From: Pontibacter aydingkolensis
GTDB lineage: Bacteria; Bacteroidota; Bacteroidia; Cytophagales; Hymenobacteraceae
Reading direction: 5' to 3'
DNA length: 64,000 nt
Assembly: GCF_019443125.1 (NCBI RefSeq)
Contig: NZ_JAHYXK010000002.1
Span: forward strand, 434,001 to 498,000
In this document: positions 33,955 through 42,165 of the stretch, one piece after another
Position numbering within the stretch: the stretch's first letter is position 1
How the letters are laid out: each line of letters starts with the position of its first letter
Program-made: the position numbers and the translations under genes
The notes under the pieces: generated by a model
Databases searched by the model: none
The model's input: only the letters and a program-made list of their open reading frames with translations
Told to the model about the DNA's origin: nothing

Positions 33955-35091
33955 ATGCCTAAGACAAAAAAAGGTAAAAAGCCAGTTGTACCTATTCAGC
34001 CTTATAAGTTCAGAAAGCGCTACAGCACTGTAGACATCATCTTCCAGAAAGAGAAGAAATTCTTATACTTCATTGCATTTGCGCTTATACTTGCCGGCCT
34101 TGTATATCCTTATGCTTCAATAGCCATGTGGGTGGGTTTTGCTTTTGCCGGTTACTCTGCTATCGCCAACGATAGTATTCAGACCATCGGTACCTTTATC
34201 GTGTCTAACGAAGATAAAAAATGGTACTGGCAGTGGCTTTTTATGGGTGCTATTTTCCTGGGTACTGTATTTTACAGTTGGTATGTATTCAACGGCGACG
34301 TAACGTATCAGCGCCTTTCTTCCAAAGGTTTCGACCAGAACGTAGACAGCTTTGTGTACCTGCAGTTGGCTGCTCCTATCGTGCTGTTGCTTTTAACTCG
34401 CTTTAAAATTCCGGTTTCTACTACGTTCATGCTCCTTAGTGTGTTTACGGTAAGCTCTGGGGCGATTATAAGCATGGTTAGCAAAAGTTTAATGGGCTAT
34501 GTAGCTGCTTTTGTGTCTGCTTTCATCATCTATGTTATTCTTAGTAAGGTAATAAAGAAATTCATCAAAGGGCAGGCACATGGCTCCTGGATAGTAGCAC
34601 AGTGGGTAATTAGTGGCTTTTTGTGGCATACCTGGCTTGCACAGGACCTGGCCAACGTAGCAGTTTACCTGCCTCGCCAGCTTGGTGTTTGGGAATTTGC
34701 CGCTTTTGCTGGCTTTATTTTCCTTGGGCTTGGTTATATGTTTTACCAACGCGGCGAAAAGATCCAGCATATCATCAATGAGAAATCTGAAGTACGCGAC
34801 GTAAGAAGTGCCACTATTATTGATTTAGTGTATGCCGTTATTCTTTATTACTTCAAAGAAATAAACAATATCCCTATGAGTACTACCTGGGTGTTTATTG
34901 GTTTGCTGGCTGGCCGTGAGTTGGGCATGCGTTTGCGCGCACATGATAGCTCTGTTAAGTTCGGTAAAACTTTCGGACTTATCGGTAAAGACATTCTCTC
35001 TGTTACCATAGGTTTGATTATCTCTATTATACTTGCTGTAGCAATCAACCCGGTTATACAGCAGGAACTGATGGACTTCTTCTTTGAATAA
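33955..35091 (+). CDS. PiT/PHO4-like carrier, divergent and compact
   Basis: 378 residues, about ten membrane helices. Two halves with the inorganic-phosphate-transporter pattern can be seen: AIANDSIQTIGTF (about 64-76; compare GANDVANAFG) with IPVSTTFML (about 151-159) in half one, and AQDLANVAVY (about 224-233) with IPMSTTWVFIGLLAGRE (about 303-319) in half two. PiT carriers import phosphate with Na or H. Here the first GAND glycine is Ala and the protein is shorter than E. coli PitA (499 aa), so the substrate may differ. The long basic N-terminus is cytoplasmic. A terminator follows; no phoU-like gene is adjacent. Confidence 0.75.
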   Translation: MPKTKKGKKPVVPIQPYKFRKRYSTVDIIFQKEKKFLYFIAFALILAGLVYPYASIAMWVGFAFAGYSAIANDSIQTIGTFIVSNEDKKWYWQWLFMGAIFLGTVFYSWYVFNGDVTYQRLSSKGFDQNVDSFVYLQLAAPIVLLLLTRFKIPVSTTFMLLSVFTVSSGAIISMVSKSLMGYVAAFVSAFIIYVILSKVIKKFIKGQAHGSWIVAQWVISGFLWHTWLAQDLANVAVYLPRQLGVWEFAAFAGFIFLGLGYMFYQRGEKIQHIINEKSEVRDVRSATIIDLVYAVILYYFKEINNIPMSTTWVFIGLLAGRELGMRLRAHDSSVKFGKTFGLIGKDILSVTIGLIISIILAVAINPVIQQELMDFFFE

Positions 35092-35109
35092 GATCCTGTT
35101 TCCTGACAT

Positions 35110-35145
35110 ACAAAAAAGCCCGGCTTCGTCCGGGCTTTTTTGTTT
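35110..35145 (+). terminator. Rho-independent terminator after the PiT-like gene
   Basis: AAAAAAGCCCGG pairs with CCGGGCTTTTTT across a CTTCGT loop, followed by GTTT; 20 bp after the stop. Confidence 0.9.
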
Positions 35146-35253
35146 ACTGCTTGTTTATTAAAATGAACAATGCCAACTATATGCTGCTTTGAAGCTGTTT
35201 GATGGTTTGTTTTTCATAAGCTACACTTCTTTTTTTGATCAACCAAAGTATAA

Positions 35254-35297
35254 AAACATACAGCCCCGACTTCTTTAAAAGCCGGGGCTGTATGTTT
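35254..35297. terminator. Bidirectional terminator-like hairpin
   Basis: A perfect 15-bp stem (AAACATACAGCCCCG with its complement) encloses a 14-nt loop. It lies 19 bp beyond the stop of the minus-strand gene 35316-35774 and faces the PiT-like gene's terminator. Confidence 0.75.
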
Positions 35298-35315
35298 ATG
35301 TCTTAGCTATACTTG

Positions 35316-35774
35316 TTATTTTTCGGGCCACATTACTTCCAGGTTGTCATTTATAAATACCCCAAAGTTTACGGCAATCAGCTGGTCTTCGTCAAAGTAT
35401 AAATCAATCATTTCCTTTTCGAAAGATAAGCGGGTTTCGCCTGTCTCAGCTTCTTCCTCCTCCGGATTGGAAATGTTGTTGTCTGCAAATAAACGGACGA
35501 TCTGGTCTTTGCTCATTTCGAAAATGCGCTCTCCCCAAAGCTGTACTTCGCGGTTAGCTGTTTCGATGCAGCTTAGCTTGTAATCATCTTCTTTATCGAA
35601 GTATAGCGAGTAACCGTCTTCCCAGTAGTTCCAGGCTTCGTGCTCAAACTCATCCTCCTCATCGGATTCTTCTACTTCCTCCGGCTCGCCTATCAACTCC
35701 TCTACTTCTTCCATTGTCAGGCCGAACTTGATCTTACCAAGTCCTTTTCCTAACCTGATGTCTTTGTTGATCAT
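35316..35774 (-). CDS. Acidic cytoplasmic protein, function unknown
   Basis: 152 residues, strongly acidic (runs of E/D at about 30-45 and 103-108). It begins GKGLGKIKFGLTMEEVEELIGEPEEVEE, a pattern like the SmpA/OmlA-type 'lGmtkeeV..llG.P' helix-turn found in small adaptor domains, followed by strands that include YSLYFDKEDDYKLSCIE and MIDLYFDEDQLIAVNFGVFIND. No signal peptide. A -7-like TATCTTTG lies 22 bp upstream (35797-35804). Likely a small binding domain; the role is unknown. Confidence 0.65.
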   Translation of the reverse strand: MINKDIRLGKGLGKIKFGLTMEEVEELIGEPEEVEESDEEDEFEHEAWNYWEDGYSLYFDKEDDYKLSCIETANREVQLWGERIFEMSKDQIVRLFADNNISNPEEEEAETGETRLSFEKEMIDLYFDEDQLIAVNFGVFINDNLEVMWPEK

Positions 35775-35796
35775 TTTTAACTGAAATTATTTTTAG

Positions 35797-35804
35797 CAAA
35801 GATA
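35797..35804 (-). promoter_or_regulatory. Probable -7 element (TATCTTTG)
   Basis: TATCTTTG on the minus strand, 22 bp upstream of the start codon of 35316-35774, matches TAnnTTTG. No clear -33 TTTG. Confidence 0.4.
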
Positions 35805-35851
35805 CGTGATTAACTAATTCTGTGGTTATACTTTACTGCTGATATGTTGCT

Positions 35852-36358
35852 TTATGCGCTGTATTTGGCTTTAAATTTTTCCATCAGTTGCAGATAGTCC
35901 TCATTTTGTTTTGCCTGATCCCACTTCTCTTTAAAGATCTCAGCTGACTTTGCTTTTACCGGATCCGGGTCCTGTGGCAACTGCTCTCTTCCATGTGCGC
36001 CGCTTTGGCCCTTCTTGTCGTCCGGAACCGGCCCGTCATACTTCTTCCCGCTTTTGTGGTTTGCGTAGCGCCTTGCCCTTGTATAGCCCATCTGCAGGTA
36101 CTTGCGCGCCATGTCCGCACCTACGAAATCTTCTTGAGCCAGGTAATCCAGAAAAAGCTCGTATATCTTCTCTGATGATTCTTTGGCAACTTCCGGATTT
36201 TTAAAGCGCCAGTAGGGTAGTATTTCAGATTTGTATGGCTCTACCAATAATACGCCCTGCTCTCCCTTCCCTACGCTATACCTTTCCGGGTGCTTTCTGA
36301 AATCTGTTTTTTCGAAATCCTGGTCGTAATCAAATGGTTTAGATTTCTTTTTCTTCAT
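35852..36358 (-). CDS. DUF4385 family protein
   Basis: 168 residues, basic at the N-terminus (MKKKKSKPFDYDQDF). The family pattern is visible: DFRKHPERYSVGKGEQGVLLVEPYKSEILPYWRFKNPEVA (about 15-55) and a helical segment DMARKYLQMGYTRARRYANHKSGKKYDG with a conserved RARRYANH stretch. The C-terminus is extended and charged. DUF4385 proteins are small soluble proteins of unknown function in bacteria and some phages. The start codon lies inside the antiporter gene's 3' end (20-bp overlap with 36339-38405), so the two are translationally linked. Confidence 0.8.
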   Translation of the reverse strand: MKKKKSKPFDYDQDFEKTDFRKHPERYSVGKGEQGVLLVEPYKSEILPYWRFKNPEVAKESSEKIYELFLDYLAQEDFVGADMARKYLQMGYTRARRYANHKSGKKYDGPVPDDKKGQSGAHGREQLPQDPDPVKAKSAEIFKEKWDQAKQNEDYLQLMEKFKAKYSA

Positions 36359-38405
36359 ATGCCATGGATGCTTGTTTTACCGGCACAGTCTGGTGCTCGG
36401 AGTACTGCTCAGGGTATACTACGATAAAACTGTTTTCCTTGTAGTCTTTTGATAGTACCCGCGGCACATAATCCATATTACTGTTGTAAGATATTGTTTT
36501 CTTTCTTGCCGAGATCACCACTACCATGTCATCTTTTTTCAGTTCTGACTTCATGTTAGCTATCTCGTTCAGGCTTGTGTATTGCTGGTAAGTAGCTTCT
36601 ACTGCTGGCTTACTGCTGTTAACAGCTTGTTTTAGCTTGTTCAGGGTTCTTCTGCGAGCTCTGAAGATAATTGGTGCACCTAACTGCGTTGACAACAGTT
36701 TAACAGCTCTGATCCATCTTAAAAAGCCTCTTTCCAATTCTGCATTTGTAGGCACTATCACTACCAGCCTTCCTGTAGTGTTTAATGGTTGAATAAGCTT
36801 GCACACCAGAATCATCTCATCTGTATTGCTGAGCAGGTTATCCAATACAGAACCAAATATTCTATTGCTTGTGGTTATTTTAGCATTCCATCCCAATATC
36901 ACTTCGGTAATCATCAGTTCTTTAATGGCCCTCAGTATACCGCTAGCTACGTTTACATCGATCTTAGAAACCAGTTGTACGTCGTTGTCCGTTGCCGAGG
37001 CGTGTGTAATAGCCTCCTGCAGCATTTTATTCTTTTTATAAATTTCCTCTTCGGCATGTTCGTTATCAATTACTACAGCTAAAGGATATATAGGAGCTTT
37101 ATGTAGCGGGTTCTTCAGCATTACTGCCAGGTCTAAAAGCCTTTCTATCGTTTTCGGATTTCCTATCGGTACTAGTATTTTATCTGGCTTCTGGCTGAGA
37201 TCTGGTTTTCTTCTGCTTTCCAGTATAGCCAGCTTTTTGCCTACTTTTTCTGTAGATAATGAGCTAACCAAACTTGAAGACAGGATTAACACTACTGCTC
37301 CGTTAAGTGCGCTCTCTCCTAACAAACCTATCTCATATCCTGCCAAAACCACTGCAAGTGTAGCTGCTGCATGCGCACTACTCAACCCGAATATCAGGTT
37401 GCGCTGCAACAGGCTAAATCCGAATACTTTTTGTGTAAAAAAAGCTGCTGCATATTTTGTTAATGGCGATAACACAATTATAGTAGCAGCTATCAACATG
37501 GCATTGGTGTCTGTGAACAATGTCTTCAGATCTACCAGCATACCTGTACTGATCAGGAAGAAAGGTATAAATATGTTGTTGCCCACAAATTCTATCCTGT
37601 TCATCAATGGCGATGTATGCGGTATAAGCGGGTTAAGTGCTAAACCAGCCAGAAACGCACCAATAATAGCCTCCATACCGGCTAGTTCTGATAAAAATGC
37701 TGCAGCAAATATGACTGTTAAAACAAATAAGTATTGAGCTCCCTTTTCGCTTTCAAGTTGCTTAAACATCCATTTTGCAATTTGTGGAAATAGCCATAGC
37801 ACCACACCCACAAATGCTATCATTTTTAAAACCATTACAATCCAGAACACTGCATCCGTGGTTCCTTTTGTTGAGTTTATGATGATGGCCAGCACAAATA
37901 ACACAGCTGTATCTGTTATCAGCGTTCCGCCAATTGTTATGGTTACTGCTTCGTTTTTACTTAAGCCCAATCGACTTATGATCGGATATGCTAGTAACGT
38001 ATGTGGCGCAAACATACTTGCCAATAGTATAGCCGGCTTTATATCGTAATCATGCAGGTATAAGAAAACTAATGTACCAACGGTTATAGGAATAATAAAC
38101 GTCAATGTTCCAAATACCACACTTCGAACTTTATATCTTTTAAAGTCGATCATGTCTATCTCCAGTCCTGCCTGGAACATGATGTATAACAAACCCACTG
38201 TTCCGAACAATACAATACTGGCATCTCTCTCAAGGATATGAAATCCGTTCGGACCCATTATTACCCCTGCTACTATTAGTCCTACTATGCCTGGTATATT
38301 AAATTTCTTTAGCATAATAGGTACTACCAGTATTACCAAAAGGACCAGTGTAAAAATCAGTACTGGTTCTTCAAAGGGTAATGTCAGGTTCATCAATAGC
38401 TTCAT
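36339..38405 (-). CDS. Kef-type (CPA2) cation/proton antiporter with USP-like C-terminus
   Basis: 688 residues. The N-terminal ~390 residues form 12-13 membrane helices of the Na/H exchanger fold (FNIPGIVGLIVAGVIMGPNGF; GLLYIMFQAGLEIDM; TLITDTAVLFVLAII; GAFLAGLALNPLIP). The C-terminal ~290 residues (from KPDKILVPIGNPKTIERLLDLAV) resemble two universal-stress-protein-like domains, a common regulatory tail in Bacteroidetes. It exchanges K or Na for protons at the inner membrane. Base composition here appears more AT-rich than in the left half of the window. Cotranscribed with DUF4385. Confidence 0.9.
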   Translation of the reverse strand: MKLLMNLTLPFEEPVLIFTLVLLVILVVPIMLKKFNIPGIVGLIVAGVIMGPNGFHILERDASIVLFGTVGLLYIMFQAGLEIDMIDFKRYKVRSVVFGTLTFIIPITVGTLVFLYLHDYDIKPAILLASMFAPHTLLAYPIISRLGLSKNEAVTITIGGTLITDTAVLFVLAIIINSTKGTTDAVFWIVMVLKMIAFVGVVLWLFPQIAKWMFKQLESEKGAQYLFVLTVIFAAAFLSELAGMEAIIGAFLAGLALNPLIPHTSPLMNRIEFVGNNIFIPFFLISTGMLVDLKTLFTDTNAMLIAATIIVLSPLTKYAAAFFTQKVFGFSLLQRNLIFGLSSAHAAATLAVVLAGYEIGLLGESALNGAVVLILSSSLVSSLSTEKVGKKLAILESRRKPDLSQKPDKILVPIGNPKTIERLLDLAVMLKNPLHKAPIYPLAVVIDNEHAEEEIYKKNKMLQEAITHASATDNDVQLVSKIDVNVASGILRAIKELMITEVILGWNAKITTSNRIFGSVLDNLLSNTDEMILVCKLIQPLNTTGRLVVIVPTNAELERGFLRWIRAVKLLSTQLGAPIIFRARRRTLNKLKQAVNSSKPAVEATYQQYTSLNEIANMKSELKKDDMVVVISARKKTISYNSNMDYVPRVLSKDYKENSFIVVYPEQYSEHQTVPVKQASMAYEEKEI

Positions 38406-39538
38406 ATGTTTTGTTGTGTCGTTTGTATATGCTTTAAAGATATAGAAATTTTATTTTACACTTTTGTGTCTCTTACTTTTCTTGATTCTCTTTTTTGTGT
38501 TCTCTTTCCACCTTTCCACATCATTCATAACCTAATAACTTTTTATAAGATGAATTTTTAAATAAATCTTCTTTTGTTATTTGCTGTGTTTATAAGTTGA
38601 TAAGTTTTCTCATTTTTGAGAAGTACGTATAACTTGTTTACACGTGCAATTCTTTTCACCAACTCTTCCACATTGGCTACTGCTTCTTTTACTTGAATGT
38701 CAAATCATTAAATCTGTTTTCCACTTTTTACCACTTTTTGTGTATTTCTTTTTAAACACTTCTCATTTACGTGGATAATGCATTTCATGGGACCTACTTG
38801 TACACCCTAATCCACTTTTTGGTCTGTTTTTGGGAGTTCTTACCTACCCTTACTCTATAGTGTGTAAAGTTGTTCCTACGTTTCCCACGTTTGTCCACAG
38901 TTATTCCCACATTATTGTGGACTTATACCATAGGTATTTAAGTGCTCTGCAAGAGCCAATATTTATACAGTTTCTTTTAGAATTTATTCCAGAAAAGAAG
39001 TGATATGCAAATGCTGTATACCTCAAATTCTTATTGAACAATTTGAGTCATGCTATTTTCATATTAACTATATAGCTCATGCCCTGAACTGTTGTATTCC
39101 TTTTGAGTTGTACATTGAGGTTTAGGACTTTTCATTAATCCATGGGACATGCTCCGGTATTTATAGTTCAGAGGATTATACTTACTGGTGAATCATGTAC
39201 TCATAATAAGTAGAATAATAAGATTTTACGCTTTATACTTTTATTACTGCCGAAGCTCTATCTTCTGCAGTTTTTTACAAGCTTCTCTTTAACTGTTGCA
39301 GATCTATTTATTTTTGTCAGTTTTTCTGTTTGCTTAAAGCATCACTGTAATGGCTTTTTAATTTTTTTGACTGAGCTTTAAAGGGTATTTTCTGAACCTG
39401 GCTTATTCCCTTTTTCACGCTATACTATTACTATGTCACTCAAAAGGATCTTTGGTAGAAACTGAGAATTCTCCTTTAGCTTCCAGCGTTGATCAAAACA
39501 GCTTTTTATACTTTAGGACTTTCAATAGTGATTGAAAT
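38406..39538. other. Long AT-rich gene-free stretch with DnaA-box-like sequences (candidate oriC)
   Basis: The longest gene-free stretch of the window. No open frame of note on either strand. Near-consensus DnaA boxes cluster within about 400 bp: CTTTCCACA (38512), TCTTCCACA (38665), TTTTCCACT (38717), TTATCCACG on the minus strand (38770-38778), TAATCCACT (38808) and TTGTCCACA (38891-38899). AT-rich tracts flank them. mnmG, a frequent oriC neighbour, is 2.6 kb away and a perfect parS site is 5 kb away. The heptamer AAGTATA, otherwise about three per kb, is absent from 38406 to about 39177. A decayed gene is the main alternative. Confidence 0.4.
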
Positions 39539-39571
39539 AAAAAAGGGGAGCTCAATCGGCTCCCCTTTTGC
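39539..39571 (-). terminator. Rho-independent terminator after the Ig-like lipoprotein gene
   Basis: AAAAGGGGAGC pairs with GCTCCCCTTTT across a short loop. The minus-strand tail is TTTTATTTC; 18 bp beyond the stop. Confidence 0.85.
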
Positions 39572-39588
39572 AATATCTTATTTCTGAT

Positions 39589-41202
39589 TTAGAACTCCAG
39601 CTTCTCTCCTTCCATTTCCCAGTTAGCTCTTACATCCAGGGTCTTGTTGTAGAGGTATACTTTCTCAGGCTGTCTTTTAAACTCAGGATCACCAGCATCC
39701 CATTTACCATTATTGTTTTCATCAATCAAAACTCTAATCCTGTAAGTGCCTGGTGTAATGTTTTTGAATTGGAAGGCTTTGGTATTATTAACTTCTTGTA
39801 CCACCTTATAGTCTTGTGTTATCAGTTGTATGCTATATGAAGTATACTTTGTGCTTACCGTTCCTCTTACACTCCCTACTCCTCCACTCTCTGCTAATGT
39901 TAACGGTATTCGTGAAAAGCTCAAAGGTGCACCTTCCAGTGGCCTTACTGATGTACTGTCTATTACTATCGATATATTCCTGGTTTGTCCTTTCAGTTTT
40001 GGTATTCTTAAACGCATTTCAGTTCTCGTTGAATCTAATGCCAACTCTTCTGGATACCTTATTTTTGCTGCGACTATTGTGTCTGAAAGTATGCTTACCG
40101 GTTCCTTTCCTGTTATAGTAACAGGTGTTTCTAACTCCAGCGTCACCTCTGATCCGGCTGCGTAATTCTGGCTGTTTCTTGTGTTGGTAACTTTTAGTTG
40201 TGCTCCCTTTATGCGGCTTGCTCTTTTGCCTTCAAACTTAATATCAACTGTATCAGCGGTTATATTACCTGCGCTATCTACAGCTGTAAGTATAGTTTTT
40301 CCACCGGTGTAATTCTGAGTTTTAAACAGGTCTACAGCTTTGCCGTCTGTTAATATTTTATAGTTAAGCTTTTGTGTCGGTGCCTGAACCGGGTTTGCTC
40401 TAAATGTCCTAATTCCTTCGTTATAATTACCTGTGAACCGATCAGTATAAAATTCTCTACGGAGCAGAATTGGCTTCTTTGTGTCTATTTTTATCAACTC
40501 CAATGTTACCGGTTCTGTAGTTGCTGTTATATTAATTGGCTGCGCGAGGTAAGCTATTTTTTCATCTTCATTGTCGTAGAATGCATTATTGTTTTTATCT
40601 GCCAATGCATAAATTCTGTAGTCCCCTTCTTTTACGTTTGTCAATTCATACTTTCCTGCATCATCTGTCTGTGTTTGGTAGTATGGTTTGTTTTTTCGAA
40701 TGCTTAGTGTGTCTCTTGTTGGATACAATGCCACTATTACTCCTTTCTGCGGTTGTTGCGTAAACAGGTCAACTACTGTTCCGGATACTTTGCTTGAATC
40801 AATAAAGCTGCCTGTGCTGAAGGATAGTCTAAGGTTTGCAGCCTTGTTCTTTTCCGTTATATCTGTAACCCCCTCCCTGAAATTGAAAGTATAAGTAGTG
40901 TTATCCAGAAACGGCTTTTCAAACTCAAGGCTCATTACGTTCCGGTTTGTTTTCAGTTTATACTTATTATCCGTATTGGGTGTAATCAGGAGCTCAGTGT
41001 TGAGTTTATTTTGTTGGACCTCTTCATCAAAGGTTAATGTAATGGTCTGTGTTCTTACATTTAACTCCTGATCTTTAGGATTGCTGCTTTGTAAGGTTGG
41101 TGGAGTCTGATCACGTTCGCCACCTTCAGGAGCACTTACACTGGCACATGATACCGCGATAAAGGTTGTGGATAAGATCAGAATAATCTGCGTTAGCTTC
41201 AT
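39589..41202 (-). CDS. Ig-like domain surface lipoprotein (Big_5 / SbsA-like)
   Basis: 537 residues. Lipoprotein signal with Cys19 (IAVSCAS). The N-terminal domain (about 33-135) has the Big_5 pattern TPPTLQSSNPKDQELNVRTQTITLTFDEEVQ followed by YTFNFREGVTDITEKNKA. A carboxypeptidase-regulatory-like domain follows (VSGTVVDLFTQQPQKGVIVALYPTRDT; GKYELTNVKEGDYRIYALADKNNNAFYDNEDE, with an EF-hand-like DKNNNAFYDNEDE loop at about 208-220). A second similar loop DENNNGKWDAGDPE lies near the C-terminus (about 502-515). The acidic loops suggest calcium binding. This is a typical Bacteroidetes envelope lipoprotein of unknown role, conserved in this position next to the methyltransferase and mnmG. Confidence 0.85.
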   Translation of the reverse strand: MKLTQIILILSTTFIAVSCASVSAPEGGERDQTPPTLQSSNPKDQELNVRTQTITLTFDEEVQQNKLNTELLITPNTDNKYKLKTNRNVMSLEFEKPFLDNTTYTFNFREGVTDITEKNKAANLRLSFSTGSFIDSSKVSGTVVDLFTQQPQKGVIVALYPTRDTLSIRKNKPYYQTQTDDAGKYELTNVKEGDYRIYALADKNNNAFYDNEDEKIAYLAQPINITATTEPVTLELIKIDTKKPILLRREFYTDRFTGNYNEGIRTFRANPVQAPTQKLNYKILTDGKAVDLFKTQNYTGGKTILTAVDSAGNITADTVDIKFEGKRASRIKGAQLKVTNTRNSQNYAAGSEVTLELETPVTITGKEPVSILSDTIVAAKIRYPEELALDSTRTEMRLRIPKLKGQTRNISIVIDSTSVRPLEGAPLSFSRIPLTLAESGGVGSVRGTVSTKYTSYSIQLITQDYKVVQEVNNTKAFQFKNITPGTYRIRVLIDENNNGKWDAGDPEFKRQPEKVYLYNKTLDVRANWEMEGEKLEF

Positions 41203-41277
41203 TTATTGTAGGTTCTTTTTAAAGTAAAAGAGGCAAACTTTCGCTTGCCCTTCTTTACTTTTCTCTGGTTTTATACT

Positions 41278-42165
41278 TTATTTTTTGCGAGCTACAAATA
41301 TCAGGCTCGAGTAGTCATTCCCATTTTTCTCTGCATAACTATTCGATTTGTATCCGTTCATTACACTGTTCAGCATTTTGGTTTTGCCTGCTTTATGCTT
41401 TTCGCTTAACATGCTTACATAGTATGCGTCGAACTTCATAGGAAGAACTTCTTCGAGCACCATCTTATGCTTTTTCATGAAGCGCTTCATTGTTGCCTGT
41501 GAAAAATGATACAAGTGGCGCGGTACATCATAGGCGGCCCAATTTTCTTTATAAAGTTGGGCATCGTGTGAGTCTGCATTGGGTACAGCAATAATCAGAG
41601 TACCTTCTTCTTGTAACATGTCTACCAGCTGGCTCATGGTCTCGTTCAAAGTATGGATGTGCTCGAGTACATGCCACAAGGTTATGATCTCAAATTTCTC
41701 GCCTTCCAGTTCGCTTATGTTAGAAGCTATGAGTTCTCCTGTTTCCTTAGATGCAATCTCCCTGGCTTTGGTGCTTGGTTCTATACCTCTTATTTCCCAC
41801 CCGTCTTTTTTGCAGGCAGATAGAAAGACTCCGGTGCCACAGCCATAGTCAAGTATTGTTCCTTTTGCCGGTGCGTACCTGTTGATAAGCTCTACCTTTT
41901 GCTTGGTGGTTATAGAGCGTACTACATGGTAGGCCTTGTTTATAATTCCAGTCTTGGTGTTGCTATGCGATATGTAATCCTCGGATTCGTAATAGTTACC
42001 AATACTTTCAGCGTCTGGCCTTGGGTTGGTAAACTTGAAAGAGCAATTCTCACATTCCACAATTACAAAGCTTTCCTTTGAAACTGAGTTATCTGTTACT
42101 ACCAAAAAGTTTTTGAAATCCTCTTTGCCGCAAACAGGGCATTGCTTCAGTCTTTCGTAGCTCAT
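41278..42165 (-). CDS. Class I SAM-dependent methyltransferase with N-terminal zinc ribbon
   Basis: 295 residues. The N-terminus carries CPVCGKEDF and CENCSFKFTNPRP (C9, C12, C38, C41), a zinc ribbon. The methyltransferase domain has the glycine-rich motif I ILDYGCGTGVFL (about 104-115), EGIEPSTKAREIA and the motif ITLWHVLEHIHT. This Methyltransf_11/23 type methylates small molecules or sugars; the acceptor is unknown. It starts immediately at the mnmG stop codon (no gap), so the two are cotranscribed. Confidence 0.88.
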   Translation of the reverse strand: MSYERLKQCPVCGKEDFKNFLVVTDNSVSKESFVIVECENCSFKFTNPRPDAESIGNYYESEDYISHSNTKTGIINKAYHVVRSITTKQKVELINRYAPAKGTILDYGCGTGVFLSACKKDGWEIRGIEPSTKAREIASKETGELIASNISELEGEKFEIITLWHVLEHIHTLNETMSQLVDMLQEEGTLIIAVPNADSHDAQLYKENWAAYDVPRHLYHFSQATMKRFMKKHKMVLEEVLPMKFDAYYVSMLSEKHKAGKTKMLNSVMNGYKSNSYAEKNGNDYSSLIFVARKK

